DNA of 64,000 nt from Clostridia bacterium (GTDB lineage: Bacteria > Bacillota > Peptococcia > DRI-13 > UBA5745). The position numbers and the translations under genes are program-made. This document shows, piece after piece, positions 1 to 9,952 of the stretch. The stretch lies in the NCBI GenBank assembly GCA_018436095.1, contig JAHDMJ010000007.1, forward strand, positions 186,001-250,000. Direction: 5' to 3'. Positions within the stretch are counted from its first letter, which is position 1, and the number at the start of each line of letters is the position of its first letter. Under the pieces are notes generated by a model, which had not been told where the DNA came from, did no database searches, and saw only the letters and a program-made list of their open reading frames with translations.

Positions 1-833
1 TGATAAGGTTTGCGCAGAGCACCGCTGGGCAGGCCCATCATCCGCAGTGCAGCCTTGATGCAAATGGGATTGGAGAAGTAGTACAAGGCTTTCATCAAAT
101 CATAGTATTTGAAGTAAGTATCCTTGCAGTTGTTAACCTGTTCGATGGTATCCCAGGGCTTAGACATTTCGACCATTTCCTCGGGGATGACGTTGCCGCA
201 GATATTGGCTGCACCCTGGCCGCCCATGGCCATGACAGGCAGCAGAATGGAATATTTGGGGAAATCGCAGACCATCAGGCTGACCCGGTCGCCAACCAAT
301 CTTTTGACGTCGCAAAGATGACCGACGCTGGGCATAGCTTCCTTATCCACCACAAAGTTGGGGCATTCGTCGGCAAACTGGCCGATAGTCGTAGCTTCCA
401 GCATAACGCCGGTACGGCTGGGGTTATTGTAGATACCTACGGGAATCTTCACGGACTGCATAGCAGTGATGAAGAATTCCTTGACTGCCGACTGGGAAGG
501 CAGCAGATAGTAAGGAGCGGCAAAAACCAGGCCATCGGCGCCTGCGGCCTCGGCATACTGGGCGAAATTAACAGTAGCCTCTGTAGAAGACATGGTTGCA
601 TTAAAGAAAGCAGGAATCTTGCCCTCGCAATACTTTGCCATCTCAGTGACAATAGCCTGACGCTCTTCCAGGCTAAGCATGGAAACCTCACCGGCGGAGC
701 CTGCAATAAAGAGCATCTTAGTGCCATGAGCAATATGAAACTCTACGAGTTCTTTAAAACCGCCAAAATCCACCTTATTATGAGAGTCAAAAGGTGTGGG
801 GATGGCTACCCATGAACCATTGGGCTTAAGCAT
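1..833 (-). CDS. DapA/NanA-family aldolase (dihydrodipicolinate synthase-like), 3' end cut by window
   Basis: Class I aldolase/lyase of the dihydrodipicolinate synthase superfamily, cytoplasmic. About 277 residues are visible; the C-terminal last few residues lie beyond base 1, since the family is usually near 290-300 residues. The N-terminal barrel begins with 'WVAIPTPFD'. The usual GTTGE pyruvate-carboxylate loop appears as 'GSAGE'. The 'YNNPSRTG' segment supplies the conserved Tyr and Arg, and 'VVDKEA' carries the likely Schiff-base Lys. The start at 833 is preceded by a strong AGGAGG at good spacing. Lysine-pathway DapA normally has GTTGE, and no lysine genes are adjacent, so the substrate may be another 2-keto-3-deoxy acid or related compound. 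The family is certain; the substrate is unknown. Confidence 0.85.
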   Translation of the reverse strand, partial: MLKPNGSWVAIPTPFDSHNKVDFGGFKELVEFHIAHGTKMLFIAGSAGEVSMLSLEERQAIVTEMAKYCEGKIPAFFNATMSSTEATVNFAQYAEAAGADGLVFAAPYYLLPSQSAVKEFFITAMQSVKIPVGIYNNPSRTGVMLEATTIGQFADECPNFVVDKEAMPSVGHLCDVKRLVGDRVSLMVCDFPKYSILLPVMAMGGQGAANICGNVIPEEMVEMSKPWDTIEQVNNCKDTYFKYYDLMKALYYFSNPICIKAALRMMGLPSGALRKPY

Positions 834-969
834 GAAAAATTCCTCCTCAAAGAAAATAATTATACAAACAAAGGATGTAAGCACACTTTTACAAAAATAT
901 TATATCAAGTTTTCAACAAAAGAAAAAGCCCTAAATCATTATAACTTTTAAGAAAGGTTCTTATCAAAT

Positions 970-2952
970 TTAAGAATTGGCTGAGAGAACAGAGGGTGAC
1001 ATGATTTCATTTATATTCAATATTTTTATGGGATAATTACCTAAAAAAGGCCTGGGCTGGCAATAGTCCGCCAATGCCACCTGAACCTGATCCCGGCCAT
1101 ATAGCAAGCCGAAACCGTAGCGCCGCCGGGTGCCTAAGGCAGGGTTGTGCATGACGCCTTTTTGTTTGTCCAGCCTCTCCAGAATACGGCTCACCTGGCC
1201 ATTGAGAGGGTCCTCTATTTGCAGGCAGCGGGGCAAAAGTCCCACATGGTTTGTTTGCAGCCAATCGATGACCAGGCAATCCCGCAAAATTGCTTTTTTT
1301 ACACCGGGAAGGCGGTGGCCGAATTCCAGGATGACTCCTATATAGTTTTCCAAGGCCATGCCTACGGAACTGCCGATAAAGCAGCCGATATCGCTGAAAA
1401 GCTGAAAAGGCCGGCTTTGGCTGGCCGCCAGCAAATAATTTAGGGTAGCGGGAAATCTGCCGCTGTTATACAGGCGGTCTAAAGCATCCTCACAAAGCTG
1501 CAAAGCCGCTAAATCATTCTCATTCAGCCAATTGGTACGCCGTACCGTATAGGGCGGCCGGGGGTCAAATTCTATGCCGTGCTGCAGGCTTTGCTTGCGC
1601 AGGCGGCTGCCGTGGAGCAGCTTTAGGAAGCCCAACTGCAGCATGTGGGGTTGCAAGTCGAAGGCCTGGTCAAAGGAATGGCCAAAGGTTTCGTAATCCT
1701 CCTCCGGTAAGCCGGCAATCAAATCCAAATGCAGATGGATATTGTTGCCCCTTCGCAACTGCCGGAAATTTTCTTTAACCTTGCGCAGATCGGTTTTGCG
1801 GCTAACGGCAGTCAACGTCTTTTCTTGAAAACTCTGCAATCCCACCTCCATCTGAAAAAGTCCCCGGGGGGCTTCTTTTAGCAGTTCAATGGTTTCCCCG
1901 TCAAAAAGATCCGCTGCCACTTCAAAATGAAAGCAAATATCCGGCGGTATTTGACCGCTATTTCTGCCAACCAGTAAAAAACGAATAATTTCCCGGCTGC
2001 GGCCAGGGTAGCAGTTGAAGGTCCGGTCCACCAGCTTTATGGTCCTGCTGCCGCTGCCGGCTAGCTTCAGCAAATTCTCTTTAGCTTTGTTTAAGTCAAA
2101 ATAACGGACATTGCCCCGGCGGCCGGAAAGACAAAAACCACAGCTAAAAGGGCAGCCTCTGGTGGTTTCCACATAGACCATCCGCCCCGCCACTTGCTCC
2201 ATATACTCCGGCAGAAAAGGATCGGGAGGCTCTTCTTTCGCCTCTTTTATGGAGTTTTGCTGGGCAATGCCTTCCTTTCGCCAGGCCAGGCCCGGTATGG
2301 CCGCCAAAGCAGCGGCTTCAAGCCCGGCTTTTGCATAGCCAATGGACCCGGTATGCCTGATATGCCCGGTATGCCCAGTGAGCAACGATAATAGCTCTAC
2401 AAAAGGCCCCTCGCCTTCACCGCAGACCACATAATCCACCATAGGCAACTGGTTGAGCCGCTCCCTGGCATTGAAGGAAACCTCCGGCCCTCCCAGGACA
2501 ATAAGACAATCCGGCAGCAGACGGGGCAATTCCGCCAAAAGCTCTTCGACCAGGGTCATGTTCCAAATGTAGCAGCAAATGGCCAGCAGCTCAGGTTGAC
2601 GCTGCTGTATTTGTTTGAGAATCTCTGCCGCCGGCCGGTTGATGTTGGTCTCCAGTATCTCCGGCTCTGCCAGCAGCCCCGCCCTTGATTGGGAAGAGCG
2701 CAACGGCTTAGCGAGTGACGCAGACGCCTCATTATAACGCCTCAGTTGAAAATTTTTCGATTGTAGAAAAATTTTCTTACTTCTGTGCGTTTCAATGAGG
2801 CGAAAGACTGGTGATGACGGAGAAGAGCGCAATGGCTTAGCGAGTGACGCAGACGCCTCATTATATGCCCGCACTGCTGCTTTCAGATACCAGGGGGCCA
2901 AGGCAGCATGAATATATTTTGCATTTATGGTAAGAATCAATGTTTTCATCAT
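970..2952 (-). CDS. B12-binding domain radical SAM protein (DUF4080 type) with in-frame repeat insertion
   Basis: Of 660 residues, the N-terminal half resembles a cobalamin-binding Rossmann domain (start 'LILTINAKYIHAALA', later 'LIVLGGPEVSF' and 'VVCGEGEGPF'). A radical SAM domain follows with the CxxxCxxC cluster in 'TTRGCPFSCGFCLSGR', then a C-terminal region typical of DUF4080 proteins. The family is expected to bind a 4Fe-4S cluster and SAM; its substrate is not known. Residues about 31-87 are not family-like. They contain the word 'YNEASASLAKPLRSS' twice, encoded by two 43-bp direct repeats 129 bp apart, and read as a DNA insertion that kept the frame. A second oddity is a short tandem stretch 'TGHTGHIRHTG' encoded by repeated ATGCCCGGT-like units. 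Start ATG at 2952 or 2949, with AAAGGA about 12 bases upstream. Confidence 0.85.
   Translation of the reverse strand: MMKTLILTINAKYIHAALAPWYLKAAVRAYNEASASLAKPLRSSPSSPVFRLIETHRSKKIFLQSKNFQLRRYNEASASLAKPLRSSQSRAGLLAEPEILETNINRPAAEILKQIQQRQPELLAICCYIWNMTLVEELLAELPRLLPDCLIVLGGPEVSFNARERLNQLPMVDYVVCGEGEGPFVELLSLLTGHTGHIRHTGSIGYAKAGLEAAALAAIPGLAWRKEGIAQQNSIKEAKEEPPDPFLPEYMEQVAGRMVYVETTRGCPFSCGFCLSGRRGNVRYFDLNKAKENLLKLAGSGSRTIKLVDRTFNCYPGRSREIIRFLLVGRNSGQIPPDICFHFEVAADLFDGETIELLKEAPRGLFQMEVGLQSFQEKTLTAVSRKTDLRKVKENFRQLRRGNNIHLHLDLIAGLPEEDYETFGHSFDQAFDLQPHMLQLGFLKLLHGSRLRKQSLQHGIEFDPRPPYTVRRTNWLNENDLAALQLCEDALDRLYNSGRFPATLNYLLAASQSRPFQLFSDIGCFIGSSVGMALENYIGVILEFGHRLPGVKKAILRDCLVIDWLQTNHVGLLPRCLQIEDPLNGQVSRILERLDKQKGVMHNPALGTRRRYGFGLLYGRDQVQVALADYCQPRPFLGNYPIKILNINEIMSPSVLSANS
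2693..2864. repeat. Insertion made of two 43-bp direct repeats (129-bp spacing) around a hairpin, inside a CDS
   Basis: Copies lie at 2693-2735 and 2822-2864 and differ at one base. They are exactly 129 bp apart, so both are read in the same frame. Between them, 2748-2758 and 2766-2776 are perfect 11-bp inverted repeats with a 7-base loop, nested inside a looser palindrome bounded by CGCCTCA (2738) and TGAGGCG (2796). No other copy was noticed in the window. Confidence 0.85.
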
Positions 2953-3185
2953 AATACGAGGGATTCCTTTGATTTATTTAGAGATCGGCCTTATTTCAGG
3001 TTTGCTTTTACAATTCTAGCATTTCAGCCGCCTTTTTTCAAATTATGCTCAACTACTTTTACAGCTCACAAAACAGTTACTCAATCTGTCCATATAAAAT
3101 ATTTCATTTTTATCCATTTTAATATGATCAGAAATGAGCTATGCTAATAAAAGCCTAGGTCAAAATACATATTTGGAGAAAAAAC

Positions 3186-3731
3186 ATGAAAAAACTTACC
3201 ATAAAAGAAGTAACCCGTATTGGCATCATGACGGCGGCAGTGTATGTGGCCTCCGCCTTCCTGCAAATTTCCATTCCCACCGCCATTGATAATACCCGTC
3301 TCCATATGGGCAATGTCATGTGCCTGCTGGCCGGCTTTCTTCTAGGTCCGCTGCAAGGCGGTCTGGCAGCCGGTATGGGCTCCATGCTCTTTGATTTAAC
3401 GAATCCCGCTTACATCATATCCGCTCCTTTTACCTTTGCTTTTAAATTTGCCATGGCTTGGATCTGTGGCAAAATAGCCGGCCGCCAAACCCCCGGCTTG
3501 AAAAGCCATTATATATTCGGCGCAGCAGCAGGAGCCTTTGCCTATGTGATTCTCTATCTGACCAAAAGCTTTATCGAGCACCGCTTTGTCTATGGCTTTC
3601 CTTTGGAGGCCGTGGTGCTTACCGTAGCCCAAAAGGCGGCAGTATCCACTGTCAACGCTGTGGTAGCCGTTATTGTAGCTGTGCCCCTGGGCCTGGCTTT
3701 GCGGCCTGCCCTCAAAAAAGTAATGGCGTAA
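3186..3731 (+). CDS. ECF transporter S component (ECF-ribofla_trS-like), substrate unknown
   Basis: A 181-residue membrane protein with about five or six hydrophobic segments, the usual size of an ECF S component. The stretch 'RLHMGNVMCLLAGFLLGP' followed by 'GGLAAGMGSMLFDL' and 'APFTFAFKFAMAWICGKI' matches the PF07155-type S components that bind a vitamin-like substrate. It must pair with a shared energizing module, and one is encoded in this window at 48988-51441 (ecfT, ecfA2, ecfA1). The start has GGAG at proper spacing. The gene stands alone, followed by a strong terminator, and no riboswitch is obvious in the 230 bases upstream. Substrate cannot be told from sequence. Confidence 0.85.
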   Translation: MKKLTIKEVTRIGIMTAAVYVASAFLQISIPTAIDNTRLHMGNVMCLLAGFLLGPLQGGLAAGMGSMLFDLTNPAYIISAPFTFAFKFAMAWICGKIAGRQTPGLKSHYIFGAAAGAFAYVILYLTKSFIEHRFVYGFPLEAVVLTVAQKAAVSTVNAVVAVIVAVPLGLALRPALKKVMA

Positions 3732-3836
3732 GCTTTCACCTGTTTTCAGAACGCTCCGTAAGCCTGTCCAAAATTTTCGGTTGCAGGCAGATTTCAGGCT
3801 AAATCGGGGTTGCATTTTGCCTACAGCTGAAGAGCC

Positions 3837-3868
3837 AAAAACGGTGAGGAAAAATCCTCACCGTTTTT
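3837..3868. terminator. Rho-independent terminator, bidirectional
   Basis: A perfect 14-bp stem (3837-3850 with 3855-3868) with an AAAA loop, A5 at one end and T5 at the other. It lies between the S-component gene and the convergent acetyltransferase and can serve both. Confidence 0.9.
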
Positions 3869-3928
3869 ATATACAGCTATACTGTGACCGCGAATCTGTG
3901 CTATTTGGTCCATTGGGACAAAGACTGA

Positions 3929-4393
3929 TTATCGGAAAGTGTGTTTCATGGGAGTAAAACGAAGTCCATTCACTGTTTGCTCTGTGCCCATATCAACAAA
4001 GCCAAATTTATGATAGATTTCTATGGCGTAGGGTGATGAATTAACAGTCATTTCATCATAGGAGCTGTTTTCAGTATAGAAATCGAGCACCGTGCGGTAT
4101 AGTTTTTTTGCAATACCCCTGCGATGGTATTCTCTATCCACGAATAAAAGTGAGATATGGCAGGGAGGCCGTGTAGCAATCGTCCCAACAAGTTTATTCT
4201 CGTCCCAATAACCCCACAATAACAGTTCCTTGTTTTTCATGCGCTCTTTCACTGTGTCTAGCGCTATGAAATCTTGAAACTCCTGTATTCCTTCACTGGA
4301 ATATTCCGGCGCTTCAAACTCCTTGAAGACATGCCAAACCAAATCCAATACGCCAGATTTCTCCACCATATCTACAGTAATTGTCTTTATCAT
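3929..4393 (-). CDS. GNAT family N-acetyltransferase
   Basis: 154 residues from the chosen start. The acetyl-CoA binding motif A is visible as 'LLFVDREYHRRGIAKKLYR' (R-R-G-I-A pattern) after the beta-strand, and the C-terminal 'NSSPYAIEIYHKFGFVDMG' is the usual motif B. The open frame extends to 4486, but that would overlap the upstream gene. ATG 4393 is preceded by GGGGTG and removes the overlap, so it is preferred. Substrate unknown; small-molecule or peptide amine acetylation is typical of the family. Confidence 0.85.
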   Translation of the reverse strand: MIKTITVDMVEKSGVLDLVWHVFKEFEAPEYSSEGIQEFQDFIALDTVKERMKNKELLLWGYWDENKLVGTIATRPPCHISLLFVDREYHRRGIAKKLYRTVLDFYTENSSYDEMTVNSSPYAIEIYHKFGFVDMGTEQTVNGLRFTPMKHTFR

Positions 4394-4448
4394 TTGGCAC
4401 CCCATAATTTGTCTTCTATATCTAAAGTGTATCAGCTTAAACAAAGTT

Positions 4449-4799
4449 TTATTTATTTTTGTCGCATTGGCTGTGCACAGCTTCAAACTTATCCAACTGA
4501 TCCCCTAAAGACTCCAGGTCTTCTTTTTCGAGATTGAGTTTTAGAAAATTATCTTCTGCATTAATTTCAGGCTCTGATTCTAACTTGGCAAGGCTCTCAC
4601 AACGGCCCAGTAACCTTTCGAACCCCGACACTACTGCGTCGCTGCTCAATACTGCTCCTTTGTAGTTATAATAATCTTGTATGGTGCTATGATCGGTACA
4701 TGTTTTACAGACTCCTTGTCCAAGAATGTAACAGTCGCCCTTAACCTCGTAAATGAACGGTTTTTTGGAGAAAATCTTTTTAATGCGGTCAGTGATCAT
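4449..4799 (-). CDS. Hypothetical protein, 116 aa
   Basis: Soluble, no family recognised. The N-terminal half contains 'YILGQGVCKTCTD', a possible short CxxC site; the C-terminal half is acidic and likely helical ('EINAEDNFLKLNLEKEDLESLG'). Preceded by GAGGAGGGGAATTAG, a very good ribosome binding site for ATG 4799. It lies 55 bases upstream of the acetyltransferase on the same strand and may be co-transcribed with it. Confidence 0.6.
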   Translation of the reverse strand: MITDRIKKIFSKKPFIYEVKGDCYILGQGVCKTCTDHSTIQDYYNYKGAVLSSDAVVSGFERLLGRCESLAKLESEPEINAEDNFLKLNLEKEDLESLGDQLDKFEAVHSQCDKNK

Positions 4800-4925
4800 C
4801 TAATTCCCCTCCTCTTTCATTTTTCCCACAATATTCGGCAACATTTACAAATATCCTGCCGAATCCCGCAATAAAAACGGCTGCCGCTTAGCCTGTGTAA
4901 TAGGGCCCCTTTATTTTCATGCAAC

Positions 4926-4981
4926 AAAAATAAAAAGGGAAGAGGCTCCCCACAAGTTCAGCGAACTCATGAAAAGCCTCT
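4926..4981 (-). terminator. groEL transcript terminator
   Basis: On the minus strand, stem AGAGGCT...AGCCTCT (4981-4975 with 4947-4941) encloses an inner AGTTC/GAACT pairing and is followed by a T-rich tract at 4940-4926, about 85 bases after the groEL stop. Confidence 0.75.
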
Positions 4982-5065
4982 AAGGAATTTTCCGTCACAG
5001 GTCCGGCACAAATGCTCGAGTTAGTGCCAGATTTTCTTTTTTTTAGCCATTTCTGCGTTTAGGGC

Positions 5066-6703
<1,638 letters not shown>

Positions 6704-6803
6704 TCAATCCTTTCGACATATAAGGTATTTTTATCTGTTGCATCGATAAGCCTCTTATCCGGACCTCAGGCAATCAGCCTTCCGCTTCCGGAACAGCAGC
6801 GGT

Positions 6804-7094
6804 TTACAGGATAGCGTGGACGTCCCGTTCGTTGAGAATGAGAACTTCTTCCTCGTCAATTTTAATCTCGGTGCCGCCGTATTTGCTGTAAAGCACCTTG
6901 TCCCCTACTTTGACTTCCATAGGAATTCTGGTACCGTTGTCCAATACCCGGCCGCTGCCTACTGCCAGAACTTCGCCCTGCTGGGGTTTTTCTTTGGCTG
7001 TATCGGGCAGCACAATGCCGCTAGCCAATTTCTGCTCAGCGCTGATGGGTTTTACCACCAATTTGTCACCAAGGGGCTTGATCTTCAGGTTCAT
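6804..7094 (-). CDS. groES: Co-chaperonin GroES (10 kDa)
   Basis: 96 residues, the lid of the GroEL chamber. '[16 protein letters not shown]' is the typical beginning; the region '[20 protein letters not shown]' is the mobile GroEL-binding loop, followed by '[15 protein letters not shown]' and '[20 protein letters not shown]'. AAGGAGG precedes the start. First gene of the CIRCE-controlled operon. Confidence 0.98.
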   Translation of the reverse strand: MNLKIKPLGDKLVVKPISAEQKLASGIVLPDTAKEKPQQGEVLAVGSGRVLDNGTRIPMEVKVGDKVLYSKYGGTEIKIDEEEVLILNERDVHAIL

Positions 7095-7143
7095 TAAAAT
7101 ACCTCCTTAAAATAATAAATTATTATTATATACGTTTCGGTTA

Positions 7144-7170
7144 TTAGCACTCATCTAAGTCGAGTGCTAA
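7144..7170. promoter_or_regulatory. CIRCE operator (HrcA binding site)
   Basis: TTAGCACTC - 9 bases - GAGTGCTAA, a perfect match to the CIRCE consensus, 50 bases upstream of groES. HrcA is known to repress groESL through this element in Bacillota. hrcA itself is not in the window. Confidence 0.97.
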
Positions 7171-7413
7171 TACAGCTTCTATGATAGCTTTTCGACCTGA
7201 AATTGTAAAGAGTTAATTTTAGTCAAAATCGACGGTTTTTGTGCAATAATCATCGATTATCTCCGTTTTTCTTTCATTTTGATCAGCTTTGCTTTTCCAG
7301 CCTTTGGGTCCATGGGCTATCCGGTGCTTTATGACTTTGGAATTGCATAGTACTCGCCTAGTTTAGCCATTTTTGTTGATTTGGATACTGTTTCCTGCCG
7401 CTGCTGTCAAAAT

Positions 7414-7446
7414 AAAAAGCTGCTCTCATTAACGAAAGCAGCTTTT
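7414..7446 (-). terminator. Terminator after ridA
   Basis: AAAAAGCTGCT (7414) and AGCAGCTTTT (7437-7446) form a stem about 25 bases after the RidA stop. Minus-strand transcripts end in a T run. The rest of the gap between ridA and groES (7171-7413) shows nothing else clear. Confidence 0.8.
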
Positions 7447-7471
7447 ATAATAAATTATGGAATTAAAATAC

Positions 7472-7933
7472 TTATTTAACCTTAACGATCATTTCCACTT
7501 CGCAAGGTACATTCAGAGGCAGCTCATTGACGCCCACAGCGCTTCTGGCATGAACGCCTTTATCGCCGAAGAGCTGGCCCAGGAACTCGGAAGCGCCGTT
7601 GATAACTTTGGGCTGGCCATTGAAGCCGGGGGCGCTGCTGACGAAACCGACAACTTTAACGATCTGCTCTACATTGTCCAGGTCGCCGGCCAGGTCTTTA
7701 ACGATGGCCAAGCAGTTGAGAGCACAGATTTTAGCAGCTTCATAAGCGTCCTCGGGGGAGCATTCGCCGCCAACATGGCCTTCGTAAGCCAGTTTGCCGT
7801 CAACAAAGGGAACCTGACCGGAAGTATAAATGTAATTGCCGTCTTTCACGCCGGGTACGTAAGCAGCCACGGGTTTGGCAACGCTGGGAAGTTTGAGGCC
7901 CATTTCAGCAAGTTTGTTTTCAATCTGAGACAT
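7472..7933 (-). CDS. RidA family protein (enamine/imine deaminase)
   Basis: 153 residues, of the longer RidA subtype. It hydrolyses reactive enamines/imines released by amino-acid-processing enzymes. Visible family features: 'YIYTSGQVPFVDGK', 'AYEAAKICALNCLAIVKD', 'KVVGFVSSAPGF' and the C-terminal 'ARSAVGVNELPLNVPCEVE', whose Arg holds the substrate carboxylate. The frame opens at 7942, but that ATG overlaps the Shine-Dalgarno AAAGGA; ATG 7933 has 8-base spacing. It lies downstream of a FAD-dependent oxidoreductase on the same strand, which could be the source of an imine (inference). Confidence 0.93.
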   Translation of the reverse strand: MSQIENKLAEMGLKLPSVAKPVAAYVPGVKDGNYIYTSGQVPFVDGKLAYEGHVGGECSPEDAYEAAKICALNCLAIVKDLAGDLDNVEQIVKVVGFVSSAPGFNGQPKVINGASEFLGQLFGDKGVHARSAVGVNELPLNVPCEVEMIVKVK

Positions 7934-8080
7934 GGTAATCATCCTTTCAAGAATAAAATTTATCGGGTAAGCTTGTACACAAAATAGTGATAAGCTCTTG
8001 CCAACTAAGATTCATTTTACCTTTGATGCAAGGTTTCGTCAACCTCTTGAGGCAAGAATACTGGATTTTTGTGGGCATCT

Positions 8081-8111
8081 CAAGGGGCTGCCCGATTGAG
8101 ACAGCCCCTTG
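8081..8111. terminator. Hairpin downstream of the FAD oxidoreductase gene
   Basis: CAAGGGGCTG (8081-8090) pairs with CAGCCCCTTG (8102-8111) just after the stop of the minus-strand gene. The T-rich run is on the plus-strand side, so the polarity is unclear; it may act as an RNA-end stabilizing or terminating hairpin. Confidence 0.55.
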
Positions 8112-8124
8112 GAATCCTTTTTAT

Positions 8125-9405
8125 TTAGCAAATCTTTTGATCGTAGACGCCTTCCAGGCCGGCTTCTTTAACTTTGGCTTTGATAGCAGCCACATCGGTA
8201 GTATAAAGACCCAGCTCCTGCATTCTCTTGAAGTAAACGGAACCGGAGAAGGTGTATTTCAGAGTGATGCCTTCTTCAGTACGCATCTGCTTGCCTACAT
8301 GGTCAATGGCATCGCCGATGGCCAAATTGGTAGGAATCTCGATGAGCTCTTTGCCGCAGATGAAACGTACGGCATTGGCGCCGGCCAACTGACCGGTAAC
8401 GATGGCTTCCGTATGACCTACCAGCAGACCGGCTTTCTCGCCGCCGCAGAAAAGGTTGTCTACGCCTTCCACTTTCAGGTTGTTGTCCCGGTGGGAAACT
8501 GCCATGTAACGCATGGAGTTGCCTTTGCCGCCGCTGTAGGGATCTTCAAAACGGGCGGTTTCAAAGCCGGGGATCTGACGCAGATTGTCAATGGGGTAGT
8601 AAGGAGTCATCAATTTGGCATGGCCGGTATCCAACAGAATCACGTTCTGCTCAAACTCAGGCAAAGCGTACTGCTGGCAAGCTTTTTTGCCCAGGACGCC
8701 GGATTTACGCAGATGCTCGGGAATGGGGATAACAGCTACGCCTTTGGCATTCAGTTCATTGCAAATCTCATCGGACAGAGATTCTTTGAACAGCTTGCAG
8801 GAGCCGGACATGGCGCCAAAGGAACCGTCGCCTTTTTTGCCCATGAATTCTTTAGCGCCGGCTTTGCCAGCCAGGCTGACACGGGGACCGTAGGAGGGGC
8901 AGCGCAGTACGCACATAGCGCAGCCGTTGCCGTATTTGGAGCAATTGCCCTGAGGACCGGCAGTACCGGTACAATCAACGAATACGTCGCCTTCATAAAC
9001 TGTGCCATCTTCAGTCTTTACGGCTTTGATGGTCTGACCATCCATCACTACATCGGAAAAACGGGCTTCCAGATGAAATTTCACACCGGCCTCGGTCAGC
9101 TTCTGCTGCACGGCAGGCTCGATTTTAGCTATATCATAAAGACTGGCATGCTTATGACCGGGGAATTCCATGTTGCGATGACGGGAGCAAGCATCGGTAG
9201 CATCAAACAGCTCGTTGCCACCCATAGCGATAGCTTCTTCTGTAGCAGTGAAACGGCCGTTGTTTCTCATGATGCCGCCTACCAGGCCTGTACCCAGCAG
9301 CATGTCGCATCTTTCCAGCAATGTAACTTCAGCGCCGGCCTTTTTTGCCGTAATAGCAGCCGCACAACCGGACCATCCACCACCAACAACTACAACCTTA
9401 ACCAT
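8125..9405 (-). CDS. FAD-dependent oxidoreductase
   Basis: 426 residues. An N-terminal Rossmann fold 'VVVVGGGWSGCAAAITAKKAG' (GxGxxG-like) with 'LLERCDMLLGTG' marks the FAD ADP-binding region. The end has 'LFCGGEKAGLLVGHTEAI', the second FAD contact typical of GidA/TrmFO-like flavoproteins. Middle cysteines ('GNGCAMCVLRCPSYGP') could be redox-active or metal-binding. Preceded by AAGGATGG. It sits between an unrecognised 146-aa protein and RidA, all on the same strand. Substrate unknown; an amine or amino-acid oxidation that makes an imine would suit the RidA neighbour, but this is inference. The GidA-like fold also leaves tRNA modification possible. Confidence 0.85.
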   Translation of the reverse strand: MVKVVVVGGGWSGCAAAITAKKAGAEVTLLERCDMLLGTGLVGGIMRNNGRFTATEEAIAMGGNELFDATDACSRHRNMEFPGHKHASLYDIAKIEPAVQQKLTEAGVKFHLEARFSDVVMDGQTIKAVKTEDGTVYEGDVFVDCTGTAGPQGNCSKYGNGCAMCVLRCPSYGPRVSLAGKAGAKEFMGKKGDGSFGAMSGSCKLFKESLSDEICNELNAKGVAVIPIPEHLRKSGVLGKKACQQYALPEFEQNVILLDTGHAKLMTPYYPIDNLRQIPGFETARFEDPYSGGKGNSMRYMAVSHRDNNLKVEGVDNLFCGGEKAGLLVGHTEAIVTGQLAGANAVRFICGKELIEIPTNLAIGDAIDHVGKQMRTEEGITLKYTFSGSVYFKRMQELGLYTTDVAAIKAKVKEAGLEGVYDQKIC

Positions 9406-9463
9406 TTTAGAACCATCCTTTCGTTACCCTTAAACTTTGCATTATGATTTTATCAATTAAACC

Positions 9464-9904
9464 CTATGCCTTCTTAACAATCCGTACCTTGTCCCCCAGC
9501 TCCAGCCCCAGCTCAGCGCCGGGTACCCTCTCTTCCGCTTTAATGACAACATTCAGGTGATTGGGCATATGAGTTTCATCGAACCCGGCAATACGTCCTA
9601 CGCATTTGTCACCAATGGTGATCTCATCGTTGACGGCCACCACTGTGGCTTTGGTTACCTCGAAGAACCCCCAGTAAGCAATTTGATTTACTTCGGCGCC
9701 AGGCTTGGCATCCTGCTCGTCAGTAACGATCAGCTCATGAATATCGCCAACCAAAAAAGCCCGGGAAGGCGGCGTCATCAATTGCAGTCCCCGGTTTTCA
9801 AATTTGCCGTCCAATACGACACAGAGCTCACCTTCGCATTCTTTCTTTTTAAAGTACGGATCTTTTTTGAACATACCGGTTTTGTAAGGATCAACTACAG
9901 CCAT
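9464..9904 (-). CDS. Conserved-looking protein of unknown function, 146 aa
   Basis: Soluble, beta-rich protein without signal peptide. Visible segments: 'KKECEGELCVVLDGKFENRG', 'MTPPSRAFLVGDIHELIVTD', 'ITIGDKCVGRIAGFDETHMP'. The paired short strands and 'GDKVRIVKK' end suggest a beta-barrel-like fold, but no family could be named with certainty. Good AAGGAGG before ATG 9904. First of three same-strand genes with the FAD oxidoreductase (58 bases downstream) and RidA, so probably part of the same function. Confidence 0.75.
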   Translation of the reverse strand: MAVVDPYKTGMFKKDPYFKKKECEGELCVVLDGKFENRGLQLMTPPSRAFLVGDIHELIVTDEQDAKPGAEVNQIAYWGFFEVTKATVVAVNDEITIGDKCVGRIAGFDETHMPNHLNVVIKAEERVPGAELGLELGDKVRIVKKA

Positions 9905-9925
9905 TTTCGCTTCCTCCTTTATTTT

Positions 9926-9952
9926 CTCCTCATCAATGATGAGGAGCTTTTT
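9926..9952. other. Perfect hairpin in the leader of the 9464-9904 gene
   Basis: CTCCTCATC (9926-9934) and GATGAGGAG (9938-9946) pair perfectly. On the plus strand a CTTTTT follows (terminator-like). On the minus strand the hairpin lies in the 5' leader, just before the AAGGAGG of the downstream gene, and contains its own GAGGAG/CTCCTC. The remaining gap 9953-10240 shows no gene. Confidence 0.6.

Noticed and set aside
2953-3185. Riboswitch upstream of the S-component gene
   Set aside because: No recognisable thiamine, flavin, cobalamin or folate riboswitch motif and no terminator before the start.
7987-9447. Plus-strand open frame of 486 codons
   Set aside because: It is the antisense shadow of the FAD oxidoreductase gene, which has clear motifs and a ribosome site; the antisense product has no family-like features.
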